64,000 bases of DNA from Rapana venosa. Lineage: Eukaryota; Mollusca; Gastropoda; Neogastropoda; Muricidae. The DNA is taken from NCBI GenBank assembly GCA_028751875.1, contig CM054155.1, positions 7,323,162 through 7,387,161 on the forward strand, in the 5' to 3' direction. A model generated the notes under the pieces. The model did not search any database, was not told where the DNA came from, and saw nothing but the letters and a program-made list of their open reading frames with translations. Positions within the stretch are counted from its first letter, which is position 1. Each line of letters begins with the position of its first letter. Both the position numbers and the translations under genes were made by a program. Positions 10,767-22,947 of the stretch are shown here, piece by piece.

Positions 10767-11308
10767 GCGGGTGGCCACTAATCACAACCTCAATGAATCG
10801 ATGGACTAGGGAATGAACGGAATATAGCATCCTAATGTACCAACTGGATGATACATCCTAGATATGGAATGGAGATCGTGCTGAGAAGACAAACTCCTGA
10901 CAAAAAAACAGTGCCAAGCAATCACTACCAAAATACAGTCAGTGAAAGAACTTGTGGTTGTAGACACTTAAGTACCTTGGAGCTATTATTATGAAGAGGT
11001 TAAAGTCTGAAATATCGCAAGATAAAAGGCTGCACAACAGTAGCAGCAATGGCGAAGCTCAAGACATTTGGAAAGACCGAAACATCTCTCTCGGGACCAA
11101 GGTCACGCTACTGCCATGCACTGGTCATCTCCAATATCTGTATGCATGCGATCTAGACAGAATGCAGATCTACAAAGAGGATCAGGCTTTGGAGATGAGA
11201 TGTCAGAAGTTTCCTTGGTATTTCATACCTGGATCTCATTTACAAACGAAGTAGTCCGACAAACCATCACCAACAAGTAAAGCCTAAAAAGACCCGTGAG
11301 CACAGTCA
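9340..11308 (+). mobile_element. Second RTE-type LINE, copy in block A1
   Basis: Starts beyond GT-rich DNA (9480-9560). A 133-codon ORF (9675-10073) covers the spacer before the RT. The RT reads NGKAAGIDNIPAELIKY near 10076-10125, QNYRMISLISNASKVMLKVI at about 10255-10315, and the motif A block VFKDFKKAFDRVWYDA intact at 10459-10506. In block A2 this last block is damaged. A G4C29 tract (10732-10764) interrupts the RT after the motif A domain. The remaining C-terminal part (10991-11254) is weakly recognisable. Confidence 0.8.
10732..10764. repeat. G4C29 tract
   Basis: GGGG followed by 29 C. Block A2 carries the same tract with the same length at 27163-27195. Identical length in an unstable tract suggests very recent duplication or the same molecules assembled twice. 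Confidence 0.95.
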
Positions 11309-11640
11309 CTCAAGCCATGGTTGAAAAAAAGTTTAACAAGCTGTCTAGCAGAAAGACTCTTTGCATTCTGTACCACCAGGAAATATGATCCCAGGCACAC
11401 GAAATACAGAGTGGGTAAGAAGACTGACTGCAGTTTGAGAGCAATGAATTGAGATAACTAAAGCCATAGGGTAAAACCTGTGGACGCTATCAAAGGCAAA
11501 ACCATTACAGCAGCACACCAAACAAAACCTTATAAGCAACCACCTTAATACCCTTTGGAAAGAAATGTGATATCTGTATGGTCTGGAGAAAGCTGAGCCG
11601 CGACAGTCACAAATGAGCAACAGATCATCTGGAGAATAGA
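11309..11640. other. Unassigned junction between LINE block and Polinton V1
   Basis: About 330 bp present once. It follows the end of block A homology and precedes the Polinton part. It may be the continuation of the second LINE or the truncated left end of V1. No coding frame is recognisable, and no palindromic terminus is present here, unlike at the other element ends. Confidence 0.5.
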
Positions 11641-12096
11641 ATTATGAATAAAAAAAGTTGTGGAGATGGATCCTCCGTATTTATTATTTGTCATTACAAG
11701 CACCACAGCGGGCATTTGTTGAGAGGATCTGCGCTAGTACCACTAATACTGTCGCTTAGTAAGGTAGGCACTATTTCCTCAGAAAGTAAGTGCTGTATGG
11801 TCTCATCAAGGGTTTTTTGTTATACATTTATGGGAATCTTTGATAATACTGACGTGGGTTGGAACTCTTATCCCACTAAACAATCTAGAATATTATTTAG
11901 CACTTCTTCTTTTGTTACCATGATCAAGTTTTATTTCTACTGCTGGCAAGTCTTTAGAATGTCAGCACTGTAAAAGCAGAGAGAGGCATTGTACCTACCA
12001 TAGTATTTGCATAAAGAGTAAACAAATCCATTGTGAGTCTCAATCAGTTTTTAACTCGTATATAAATGTTAAAAAAAAAAAAAAAAATTAATTATG
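11641..12096 (-). other. Sequence beyond the polymerase 3' end in V1
   Basis: No recognised gene on either strand. A 109-codon open frame on the plus strand (11644-11973) has no recognisable domain. It contains an A17 tract near 12071-12087. V3 lacks this part, because its polymerase is joined to terminal sequence much earlier. Confidence 0.4.
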
Positions 12097-15084
12097 TTAT
12101 GTTTCCAGTGTCCAGTGCGTATGAGTGCTCTGAGTGAAGGAATATACTCGTTTTGTATCCTCGGCAATCAAGTCTTTTTCTAACCACAGTTTGTGTTGAT
12201 TTGGTGCAGGTTGAGCAGAGCTTTGGGTTGTCATGATGAAATACTCTACTTCAAAGAGAGCCTCTTTGTAGTTATCATGACTGATGCTTGTTTTGAACAC
12301 TGTTTGCCAAAACCTTTTGCCTTTTTTATACACCTGTCTGCTTGCAAACGCTATACATCTTGGCCCTCAGCCCAAAATGTTCTTTTGATAATAGTGCAGT
12401 ACTCTCATCCTTATTGCTTACCAATACTTTGTTGTTTACTGATGATGCAAGGTCTGTTTTTGGATAATCACTGGTGTATTACCTGACTCTGATCCAGCGC
12501 TTGTCTTACAAGGTCTTTGTAAAATATCTTCTGTGGGTATGTCTAGGATGAAAGAGTTGTGTCTGTGTACAAGACCTTACAGCAGGAATTTAGCCTTGAG
12601 TAATCATTACAAGAAACTTAGCAATAACAGCTTTGAAGCTCAGACACTAAACAATGAATACTGGTTTGATTAGTTTAACTGCAAATTCTTCTCATGATGC
12701 CATACAAGACTGTCATGGAATTGCCTTAGTTTGATAGCTTGGCTTTGTTGTTAGCTTTATGGTTCTTTTTTCCATTGTGATAATTAAATCTTTTTTTTGT
12801 GGGGTTCTCCATTGTTTTACAAAGCAAGTAGTTGTTCATGAGCTTTGAAGTAATCCTTTTCTGATGCATCGATGTTGCTTCGTCTCAGATCAGTGTTCTT
12901 CATGATGTATGGTTTATGAATTGCTCTTGGTAAACCACAATGATACGATGAACGCCAGTAAGAATTAACGTGTTAGGTAGAACTGTAGCAGTTCTGTAGT
13001 GACAAATTACTTGCTCTTGTCATTTAGTTTGGTACAAGCTTTGGTGGTTCTTTTGGAGATGTTTTTGAGCCTTTCTGCGGATTGGGTAGTCAAATATTGT
13101 GTGATCATGTAGTTCTGGGGATTAGACTAAATCTCCTTTAAGAATGCCACCTAGTGCTTGATAGGCACCATTTGTGAAAAGCTTTTAGAGTTCATCAACA
13201 GCAAAAGGCCATTAACAACTGAAAAGGTTCTCTAGTGGTAGTGATGTCAAGCGCATCCATACTGATTGTTTGCGTCCAAGTCATGATGTAGTTAGAAGTT
13301 TTTAGGATATAGTTTCTAAATATTGTTGTTGGCTTACAGTATTTGTGCGTGCCATATGATGCCACCACGCAGAACCATCTCACATTTGGAGCATGGGCAA
13401 TCAGGACAACAAACAATCTGCCCCAGTAAACTTCAGAAAGCATCAAGGACATTCCGGTGCTGTGGATATAGTGTGATGGGTCTAGTCCATAATGTTTCAT
13501 TCCGGTCTTTCGTAGGTTCTCAAAGACATCAGCAAGAAACTTGCATCAGCAAGTAGATATGTTCATGGTAATCGCTCATCGTCCGACATGCATCTTTTTG
13601 CATGCCCACTGAGGCTGCTGATAGTCATCATCACTGATTCCTTTACCGTCAGTTGCTGAAGAATGCTTCTTTTGGTGGGCGCTCTTCTTCATCAAAGCTT
13701 TTTTATTTCCCATGAGGTCCTTGTACTCATAAGGATGACGGCTTTTCGCACGCGCTTTGTGTCGAAGTATTTTCTTGAATTGAGCAAGTACTCAGTGATG
13801 AAGACAAGGAACTAAAGATCCATCGATGTTGTGCAGAATCAATGTAGGAAGGCTTTTAGTGTAAAGTCGTTTTCTGATGACTGAGCAATGCAGGAAGCCT
13901 TATATCATCAGTTACTGCCTGCATGATTAGGTGTGAGTCATAACCTCGTAGAGATTGTGAAAAAAAGACTGGCGCTTCCATGTTTTGGGATCTTACTTTT
14001 AGTTGTTGATTAACATTTACTATGTGTGTCACGAAAAACTTACCTCCTAATGTGGTCATGATCTCTGACTGTGTGAATTGTCTGCCACTGCGGTGTTAAT
14101 AAATTACACAAATAGCAATGTGTGGAGAAAGCATATTGTCTGGTTTATCAGACATAATGATCTCTTGTAGGTGTAGCTGTTGAGGTAGTGGTTATGAAGG
14201 TTTCATGTGTTCAAGAAAAGTTAGCGCGTTGGTTCCTCGATTACCAAGAATGGCTCTGAGTGTGCACATCTGATCTAACAAACAACATAAGCAAATGAAC
14301 AGACTTGTGATTATGAGTAAGGATGTTTTAGGCATTGTTCAGTGCTGGCCCTTTGTTGGCACAATGATAGACTCAAAGTCAGCATACACTACATATGGAC
14401 TCTTTTGTAGCTTTTTTATGTTTTTGAAGTAAACCTTGCTTCCTGGCTTTGGTGTTACAAGTTCAGTGATTGCTTCGGTCTCACTCTTACAATGTTTTCT
14501 GTGTTTGTCTGCTGCCTGTAAAGATGGTAAACTAACCAAGCATCGTCTGCAAAACTCTTGTTTGTGCTGATGTTTTGTTGTCTGTGCAATAAGTCTACTC
14601 ATTGTTCTAATAAGTGTATAATGATCATTTATCAACCAATAGTCTACCTTGGTTTTTGTTGGATCACTAAAGTGGGAGACTTGCTAGAAATGCGTAGTGG
14701 GCATAGGGGCTGCATCTTTACAGGTGTACACATCAACTGATGGTGGGTTTTAATTCCTCAAACTTGTCAATGACTCCTAAGCCCAGGGAAAGTCAATGTC
14801 GGTGAAGTCAAGCTTGTCACGATGTTTATGTGTTTGAAACTTTCTCTGCATTCTTTGTTCATGAAACAGTTTAGCCAGCACACACACATAAAACATTATC
14901 ATCTTTGTTATGATGTTCAGCAAGCTGGTTTTTGGGTTGGGGGGGTGCTTTGGTTTTCAAATCAGGGGGGCAAGGGAATGTAAACTTACAACAATGGGAT
15001 GAAACTTTGTTTGCTTTTACTTCTTGCGAAGAATTACCAAACTGTCAGCCTGATCCCTCATTCTTGCTGTTTCTCAGAATGTTC
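12097..15084 (-). pseudogene. polB: Protein-primed family B DNA polymerase, frameshifted (V1)
   Basis: Replicative polymerase of the Polinton/adintovirus type, which copies linear DNA from a protein primer. The visible pieces are in the order expected for PolB. A CxxC...HxxxC metal-binding cluster (residues 29-49) and the Exo I motif YADFES lie in one frame, 14635-14339, with YADFES at 14369-14386. The Exo II motif LRGYDSHLIMQ is at 13919-13951. The palm region is near 13200-13500. Motif C is at about 12544-12570, where one base is missing inside the DTDS codons. The C-terminal NYKEALFEVEY and TKRVYSFTQSTHTH lie in 12333-12097. Many frameshifts separate these pieces; whether they are mutations or read errors cannot be decided here. 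Family assignment is confident. Confidence 0.85.
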
Positions 15085-15338
15085 GAAGTTGCGCATCATC
15101 TATCTGCATGTTCGTGTTGAGCTCTTTCAAAGGAGTTCAGTGCTTGTTGTTTGTTGGACACATGTACTGTTAATTGTTCGTCTTTGTTTGCCGGGTTGTA
15201 TAGAATTTCAGCAACAACTGCACCTTTACTGGTGGATCTATGTTTAGTTGTCTGGTATTTGTGCGATTGCTTTGAATGCTTTGTACCACGTTTTTCGCTT
15301 GTGTACATTTAGTTATTGTCTGAAACCAACTTGTCCAT
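15085..15338 (-). pseudogene. Unknown ORF upstream of or fused to PolB (V1)
   Basis: Starts at an ATG at 15338 and is frameshifted early. The best-preserved part reads VVAEILYNPANKDEQLTV. It runs towards the polymerase with no clear gap, so it may be either a separate small protein or the N-terminal domain of the polymerase polyprotein. The equivalent in V3 is at 48612-48895. No known domain recognised. Confidence 0.5.
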
Positions 15339-15599
15339 TACTGAGCCTCAACAAAATCTCTAACTCTTAGAGTAAGAAAAAAAAAAATTAATTAATTGCT
15401 TTTGTTTTTGTTTTGTTTTGCTCCGGTAGGAAGCAGTGAATCTATCCGCAGGTATTTTAGCTCCTTAATAGAGTACTCAAGTGATCCTTTAAACGCACTG
15501 TCTTGGCAAGAAGATACCCTTTTTTTATATGTTCCTTTTTATGAGTCAATGTACAGCATAGCTTTGTGTTGTTTGTTCTGGAGGTCGAATTTTGAGCTT

Positions 15600-16075
15600 G
15601 TGTCATCATAGTCATCCAGAAGCGCTTGTACTCTCTTCTGATATTGTTGGTGAATCTGTTAGAGCTTTGCTAATTATGAGTCTAAATGAGCTTAGCATGG
15701 CTAATCGTCAAGGCTACCACTGCATCATGTTTTTCTAGTTTCGGAAATCTCGAAAAGACTGATGTGACAAAAATGAAAGGCTCCTGCTGTTATTGAAAAG
15801 AGCCCATGCAATTGATGCAGGAGCACCAATTCCGTAGCCAGAGAGCAATGGCCTGTTCCTGCTGGCGGCTGTAGACAGTGTTGCTGTACTTAGTAATAGA
15901 GCTCAACCACAGTAAATGCTGATCTGTACTACGCCTGCATTTTGTATACTTTGACTAGTGGTTGCTCATGTCATGCTGCACTGTGTAATGTTGTCAAACG
16001 AAAGGTATTAGCTTTATCATTAAGAGGTTCAGGATCTGGTGACTAGGAAACTTTAGGATATTAGATGGTCGTCAT
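15600..16075 (-). pseudogene. Hydrophobic/coiled-coil unknown protein (V1)
   Basis: Start ATG at 16075. It is heavily indel-ridden, with a hydrophobic middle and a charged helical C-terminal part. The V3 copy (47874-48503) is better preserved. It resembles, from memory only, an uncharacterised family common in invertebrate Polintons. Function unknown. Confidence 0.5.
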
Positions 16076-16139
16076 CTTCTTTTATATGTTTTTAAAAAAA
16101 GTGGGTTTATTTTTATTGGTATTAATTTCAGTAGTTTTG

Positions 16140-16934
16140 TACTTGATTGTCGAGCAGTACAACTTCTGTGTAATAGACTGCAACAAGGTCAATGTGGGGT
16201 AGATTGTGGGTTGTAATTGTGTAGCTGTGGTGGGTCTAGGTGCAAGTTGACTTTATACTGGAAATGTTCCTTCAATGTCATTGTCCCCGCCGCTGTTCCG
16301 AATAGCATAGCAAATTCTGAGGTATCAAGTCGAGGTCTTTCAGTTAATAGTAATCCATCATGAACAAGAAGAGAAAAGCTCTGTCTTTCTAGCATCCTGA
16401 ACAAACACCAATGAGTACTGATCATCCAGAGGAAAGTATGGAAAGATCATAGCAATGTGTGATGGTTTAGTCACTGAGTCTTTTCTATGAAGCAAGTAAG
16501 TGCTTATTCTGTATACTTTTATTCTACTTCATTTCTGCTGGCTGATTGATATTGCTAATGCTATGTTTACTGGTCCCGCATTTATGGCTTTACGGAATAG
16601 TTCTGTCGGGTGCATAGAGAGTGTATGGACTAAAAACTCAAAACTTGATTGCCTGTCGATGCTTGGTTTTGAAGTGCCATTTATTAGTTTAATATGTTTA
16701 CTTTGTAAGTAAAAATCAACTGTAATGTTCAGCATCAACCATTACGCAACTGTTCACGTTAGGAAACCGGGTTTCTATAGCTTTTCTAATGTTGTGCGCT
16801 TGTAGTATCCATCATTTGTGTACTCAAAAGCATAAACTTCACATCTCCCTTCCTCTCAAACTTTGTACATCACAGATCTTTAAGGCTCAATAGTTTGGCT
16901 GTTTCAGTGCTCTTATTACGGGACCGCGTGACAT
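16140..16934 (-). pseudogene. Unknown Polinton ORF downstream of penton-like gene (V1)
   Basis: Start ATG at 16934 (MSRGPV...). Pieces such as IALAISISQQ (near 16535-16565) and YKVNLHLDPPQLHNYN (about 16205-16255) correspond to the V3 gene at 46972-47822. I see no Walker A or protease signature. Broken in several places. Confidence 0.5.
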
Positions 16935-16949
16935 GGTTATGTATGTTAT

Positions 16950-17690
16950 TTAGTATTTATATTATTTTAATTTCTAATTTAATATGTAAATTTTTACAGT
17001 CAACTGTTCTTTGTGCTGCGGTTTTGATTGTTTACAGAGTGTTTATGGAGCCTTCTTCCGCTTTTGAATTGAAGTGTAGTTTAAAGCTATTGTGCAGGTT
17101 TCACATAGTACATTGCCCAGCTAGGTGGAAGGATTCTTAGTTGTCAGAAGGGACGGAAGAGAAGAAGCCTTGTTCACCACTTGGTTTTGTGTTGAGTTTA
17201 CTGAGGACAGTGTACAAAAGCAATAGAGTTTACTGCAAGTCAATGGGTCTACACCGACAAAGGTTGTTGTCCTCGCCTCATCATCTACACACAACAAAGA
17301 CTACATACCCTATCATTAGAAAACCGCTCTAAAATAGGGTCCTGAAGACCAAGCATTTCTGCAGACGTTGGGGCATCTTATTTAGGTGAAGAAGTCTGTA
17401 GGTTACTTTAGACTAGCTTGGTTGAGTTTTAGTGTGATACCAGCTGGACGAAAGAGCTCCTTTTCCAGTGTGCAAAAATCATAATAACCTTCTTGCACAG
17501 TAAAGTTATTAAACGCACTAGTTCTAGGATCATATTTTTTTATCCAGTTGCTGCTGCTGTCAATGTTTATCCATGATACTTTGTAGAAGACCTCATGCAA
17601 AGCAACTGTTTTATGTTGACAGTGGTTGTCAATAGGGATGGCTAGTTTAACAGGTACACCTGACTGGATCTTTGTTAGTGTTATAAAAAT
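16950..17690 (-). pseudogene. Penton-like structural protein, frameshifted (V1)
   Basis: The same protein as the intact ORF at 46206-46937. The frame 17600-17403 retains HEVFYKVSW and VQEGYYDFCTLEKELFRPAG. Other parts are split by indels. It is transcribed away from the unknown gene at 17712, with start codons only tens of bases apart. Confidence 0.65.
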
Positions 17691-17711
17691 TTTATCTACT
17701 ATAGAATAATA

Positions 17712-18790
17712 ATGTATAAATATAATAAAGATGCAAAATCCGGAGGCTGGATCTCACTATAAACCAAAGTCTATGTTTTTTAATAAGCTAGATGTTGCTG
17801 TGTTGAGGACTTTGTCTTCGAAGTAAAAGTTACAACCACTGAATCTACTTAAACCCACCAATTAAGGATGATGCCACTGCGAAAGATGGTTGTCTAATCT
17901 ATACCCAAGTTTATATCAAAACCACTTAACTTTACATCATGGTGCAACTACGGGGCTGTGGTGTGTCATATGCTGACACATGAACCATCCAAACCAGTTA
18001 GTAAAGTTGTTACTGGTTACATGTTGTATCATCAGTTTAGGCGTGTGCTATCTGAGCTGCAGGTCACTGCCACTGATAGTAACTTCAATCTATAATAGTA
18101 GGATTAAATGAAGGCGTTGAGAGGCTGTGCAATTGAGTTCAATATTGTTTAAGACTGCATTCAGACAAGCACAGGACAAAAATCCATGCATGGGGACTCT
18201 GTATTTGTTGGGGTGTGCCACGGAGGTATAATATTATGGTGGCCTCCAAAACATCTTTCTACGTGGTGCAAGGTTTTCTTGGTTCATAGAGCAAATGCAC
18301 ATGTAAGCATGGACGACTTTTATTCTTGAATAAGAGTGAAGGGTAACAAGAACCAGGATAGAGAGGATAATGACTCTGTTCAGACCTATGTGTGGTTGCA
18401 TGCTTGGTGACAGGCACAGACAGATCAAGCATTATTGGTGGCTGGGTTTGATGCACCAGAAGCATTTCTAGCAAATCTGAAGCAGTATTAACTCGGCAGT
18501 TGACCCTACATCAAGCATCAAGGCATTATCAAGATGTTCTTCCTATGCACGGTCTAAGGGAGGTCTTTGCTATAGGACATGGTTTATATATGCTGCTTCC
18601 AACATGCAGTTACAAATAGAACAATTACAAACTACCAACAAATATTAATATAGCTGGAGATGGATGTGCTGCTTGGAAAAATGAAAGTATAAACAATACA
18701 CAGCAGCAGCAGTAGTTCAGTAGTAAGTCAGACACAAGCAACAAGGGAAAGAACTCTACCACCACCTCAGAGCAACAAAAAATAATAATT
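17712..18790 (+). pseudogene. Unknown conserved protein divergent from penton-like gene (V1)
   Basis: Begins MYKYNKDAKS at 17712, about 20 bp from the divergent penton-like start. It is equivalent to V2 30914-32040 and V3 46182-45020. Indels appear roughly every 20-60 bases, so no long frame survives. Function unrecognised. Confidence 0.55.
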
Positions 18791-18834
18791 CCCTTGTAGA
18801 GACAGTCACTATGATGAAATATGCTTTAAACAAG

Positions 18835-20035
18835 TATATTGTTTTAGCGGCTTTGCTTTTCTTTATTTTAGATAGAAGAAAACCAAAACTTAAAAACCAG
18901 TAACGCCCATTAAATGCTTGCCAATAAACCCTACAAACTTTTACCTGCTGTTGATAATAGATAACACAGAACCAATTTATACAGGAAGTGCTTGCAATTT
19001 GTAGGCTAATTGGCTAATGGCTGAGATGTTTTCTAACCCAGGCTGTGCCTGTGGGGTGCAGAAGGTGTGGTGGTGGCGGTGGCGGTAGTGTGCTTCTGTC
19101 CGGCATACACAAGTGTGCTATTAGTGAAACCTAATGCTGTAATGGTACTGACAAGGGTTTTATGCTTGCTCGCAAACAGTGTACGGATTCTTTCGGTGGG
19201 GGGGGAGGGGCTATTTTGTGTTTTCATAAAGAATCGGTGGATTGTTCTTTTATTCTGCTAACCTGAGATTGTAGTTGTTGTTGTTATTGTTAAGAACTCT
19301 ATTTGTTGGCGTTCATCTTGCAGATTTTTGTTAGCGCTGTGTGATTCTTTTATTTATTCTGTCAAGATTTGCGTCGTCTGCTTCAGTAGCTTTTTCTTTT
19401 CTAAGTTCATTGCGTGAGTCTACATCACCTAGCGTTGATAAATAATTTATAGTTCGCTCTAATTACTCTGTAGTGTTATTGAGCCCATTATTTCTGCATG
19501 GGTAGGGGTTGATCATTTATTTGTTTTCAGTGCTGGTCTTGTCTGTTGTGTGAGCTTGTTTCCAACTCCATAATAGTTTCTGTTGTTGTGTTTGCGGTCT
19601 GTGATAGGTCTTCAAGTGGTAGACTTTTCAATGTTTGTTGGTAGGTTTTGTTTCAGCATTTTGTAGTTGTGCAACAGCTTGTTGTAGGCAGTCTGTTAGT
19701 AGTTAGTGTACTTAAAAAATACCAAGTTTTCTCTGCATAGAACACTTAGTCTATGCTTGAGTGTATTTTTTGCTAAAAACTGATGGGGGTTATTTTCTTT
19801 GTTACTAAAAACCTTTTGTCCTGTGTCAGTTACAGCATACAGATTGTCTTTGTTGTCCATATCATAGTCAGTATGGTTAGTACTTGGGTGTTGGTTGTCC
19901 CAAACTTGTGTGAAAATCTTTAACTCTGCTATCTTAAAAATTCTCTTCTGACTTGAATGCAAGGGTGCTACAGATGTGCCGCTTACCTATATCATCAGCT
20001 GGCGTAACACATCACATATCTATATCAAGTCTTCA
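18835..20035 (-). pseudogene. Coiled-coil protein with C-terminal membrane segment (V1)
   Basis: The best frame is 19962-19696, containing VTDTGQKVFSNKENNPHQFL and LKHRLSVLCREN. The 3' half encodes a Pro/Gly-rich linker (near 19040-19090) and a hydrophobic region. Divergent from the capsid gene at 20085. V3 43748-44996 is the clearest copy. Confidence 0.55.
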
Positions 20036-20084
20036 TTTATTTCTTATTATTGTTCTTTTTATTTTGCTACTTATAGAAAAAAAG

Positions 20085-21386
20085 ATGGCGCAACAAACAT
20101 TTGGAGCAATCTTGATCCTTCAGATGTTTAAAAAGAATCCTTAGGTATTAAAGGAAAAGAAGAACAATCGTTATTAAAACAAACCCTCCTTATTGATGAA
20201 AATCAGATTTTGATGTTTAGGTTTCCTAATTAGGAAAAGATGATGTCATTGTTCCGCACAATAGGCTTGCTTTTCCAAATTGAACTAGAGTTGAAGATGC
20301 TCCAAACAGAAGGTTGGTAGCAATTAGGTAGGGCTATTATAAAAAATATTAGTGTCAAGCTAGAAGGCGGGAAGTTATTTCATTGACATAACGCCAACAT
20401 ATTCTTTGATATTACTGATTTATGGTGACCAAAAGAAAAGAGATGATCTTATTTATCAAGGCATACAGGATGATGAGGGACTAACACAGAGTAGTTCTGC
20501 TGATAAGGGAAACAGGATAAAAGATGCTGCCATACGCAAAAAGCCTATGGTAACCAGGTTTTGTCATTCTCTTGAACTTTGAACTGCTCAGGTCTCAATG
20601 CCTTACTATCAGGGCGCCACTCAGCGAGACTGTGCCTTGAGCTGACCTTTATGACAGTACTCGTGTTTTACTTCCAGTGACGATGTGACCAAGTACAAAA
20701 TCTCTAGTTATCTTTACAGTATGATGTGTCAATACCAGAGCTTGCCGCTGATTGAACAAGCAATATCAGTCAAGGCTTGCTAATCTATTATGAAAGAGTG
20801 CTTAACCATTAGCACATTAATGAAGAGTAAAGCAGATACTGTGTGGAAATAAATGGAACACTTCCGGAAGATCATAAAAGGGAATATTATGCTGTTTGAA
20901 AGAAACCAACCACCCTTTTCGATTAAGTGAGAGTTCATTATCCCGTATTAAACATTTTTCATGTACTATAGAGGGGAACCAAATCAAGTCTATGCCTAGG
21001 CTATTTACCATATAAATACTTTGATGAAGGTAAGAAAAATACTTTGGTTCTGGTCAACACAATTGATACCACTAGGGTGTTACATGCAAATCTTTACATC
21101 TGCATGATGTTAGGCTTCATGAAATACCTAAATCTAAATATGCAATTGTAGGTTGACTTAGGAGAACAGATGATGATAAGCTGGCATGGTTAGGAAGACG
21201 ATTGAAAGGCTCAGAAGGAATAACTATCAAATAGAGAAGAGGCAAGAAAATGATGAGCCCATAAAAATATATTTATTTGTAGTGCTGGATGCACAGCTCA
21301 CCCTAGAAGGGAAACGAACTAAAAGGAAGTTGTTTACTAATGGACAGCTATGTTTTTCTACCCAAAAGAAGCACATTGCTCTCTAA
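20085..21386 (+). pseudogene. Major capsid (hexon-like) protein, frameshifted (V1)
   Basis: Starts MAQQTFGAI. Recognisable pieces are AIIKNISVKLEG (about 20333-20368), MPYYQGAT (20598-20621) and SLSLQYDVSIPELAAD near 20706-20750. A last open stretch lies at 21186-21386. I recognise the pattern as the double-jelly-roll major capsid family of Polintons and adintoviruses; this is recall, not a search. Expected length is about 450 residues, which the span fits. Frames change many times. Confidence 0.65.
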
Positions 21387-22068
21387 TATGTGGCAGGACT
21401 GGCTTGGCAAGACTGTATTTGTTTTAGATTTATACAAACAGTGTACAAAAATTTCATTTCGAGTTATGGTATATTCTGTCAACATGACAACATAAAAACA
21501 TACTGAGAGAGAAAATTATTTGGACAGAAGAGATATATTATAGTCAATCCCTCTGACAGGTATGCGAGTGTTTAGAATATTATTCAGGCTCTTTGAAAAT
21601 AGGCAGACCCTTTTCTTATAGAAACTGCTCAGCAGAGCGTGACATTGTTAAGAAAAGGAATAGGTTGTCTAAGCTTGCTTTCTGTGGGGGAGACTATGAC
21701 AGATATCTGTTTGGTTGCTGACACAAATAATTAAATAGTTATTTAAAGATGTACCGTGAACAAATTCAATGTCGTTGTTAATTTTCACATGAAAGACTGA
21801 GAGGGTTTTAATAATTGCCTTTGCGAGAAGATGTTATTACAGACGTGACAGAAAGAGAAAGAATAAAACTAAAACGTGAGGAGCTCAAAGCATAGTAAAC
21901 TAATTACTCAAAACAGCCAGCCGTCTAAAATACTGAGTAGTGTAAAACAATAGCTTATTTTTTTAAACACACACACACAAAGAACATGCTGACAGCCAGA
22001 CAAAAACATACACACATCATACATGCACACACAACCACACATAATACATATATCAATGTCTGTGCTCT
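21387..22068 (+). other. Capsid-side flank of V1
   Basis: Contains a short recurring reading segment (VNPSDR, 21540-21557) also present in V3/V4 antisense near 42160-42185 and 58535-58560, so a small gene may lie downstream of the capsid gene. It ends in an imperfect CA-rich stretch (21966-22045) before block A2 homology begins. Confidence 0.4.
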
Positions 22069-22255
22069 AGCGTAGGCCTACTGCTTGTTGTATTGCAACA
22101 TGCCATATCTTTTGCTAACACCACTGCGCAAAAAGAGGCGTGGCTAAGTATTGCACCATCGGTAGGAAGTACACTGCGCAAAAAGAGGCGTGGCTAAGTA
22201 TTGCACCATCAGATAGGAAGGTTTATATTTATTAATTTTCACTCTTTCTATCGCC

Positions 22256-22338
22256 TTCGGGGGGCCCAGTGGGGAAGGTCGGAATGCATTGACTTGGCAG
22301 GCAGGCAGAGGCAGGCAGGAGGGTTCGAACCCTGGTAG
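22256..22338 (+). promoter_or_regulatory. tRNA-like box A/box B segment, second copy
   Basis: Identical to 5857-5935. The perfect box B lies within the palindrome at 22320-22333. Confidence 0.5.
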
Positions 22339-22501
22339 TGGTAGCAGTAGGCACAGGTCCTATATTTATATATTTATGTGTTGTGTTGTGTGTACTATGT
22401 TGTGTGTTAAGTGTTTGTGTGTTATGCCTGTTTGTCTATGTTGTGTTGTGTGAGTGAAGTATTATGGTGTCTGTATGTGTTGTGTGAATGCGTGTGTGTG
22501 T

Positions 22502-22638
22502 GAATGCCGTGTGTCGGCATTCCAACAGTCGTGAATGCCCGAAATCTTCTCCGCTATCAAAGCTCGTTGCAGTGCTCTCCAAATTGCTCTCCTTTGTAAT
22601 GGAGCCTGGGTAGCGGAGAGTTTTGCACTTTTTTTTTT
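22502..22638 (+). ncRNA. Candidate structured RNA/DNA element with T10, second copy
   Basis: The base stem tctccgcta (22548-22556) pairs with tagcggaga (22611-22619), with a T-run at 22629-22638. Same sequence as 6099-6235. Confidence 0.4.
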
Positions 22639-22947
22639 AAAATAAAAATTCAGCTAAATTCAATAAAGAAGAAGTTTAGTTATTTTTTATAGGGTATTTT
22701 TGTTATTAGTTCTTGACAAGATATTGTGTGCAAAAATTCCCATATTTTATATTACCATCAAAAATTAAAATAGGAACATATTCATTTTTAATAAGTTCTT
22801 GGGACAAATTTTTATTAGTTATTAATAAGCTGTTGATAAAGTTTTGACAGTTCTTGATAATATTGTTTTAGCATATAAATTCCCATAATTTTACTAGTTA
22901 TACCCATCAAAAATAAATTAGTATTACTTTCAGTTTTGTAGAGGATT

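Larger units (their letters stand above)
5666..11308. repeat. Large duplicated block A, copy 1
   Basis: Near-identical to 22069-27739 in the same orientation, with an offset growing from 16403 to 16431 bp through scattered indels. Homology starts at 'agcgtaggcctac' and ends at 'cgtgagcacagtca', after which the copies diverge completely. It contains the right end of a Polinton-like element and two RTE-type LINEs. Identity is mosaic: kilobase stretches are identical, while 6590-7200 and 7740-8110 are full of indels. Confidence 0.95.
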
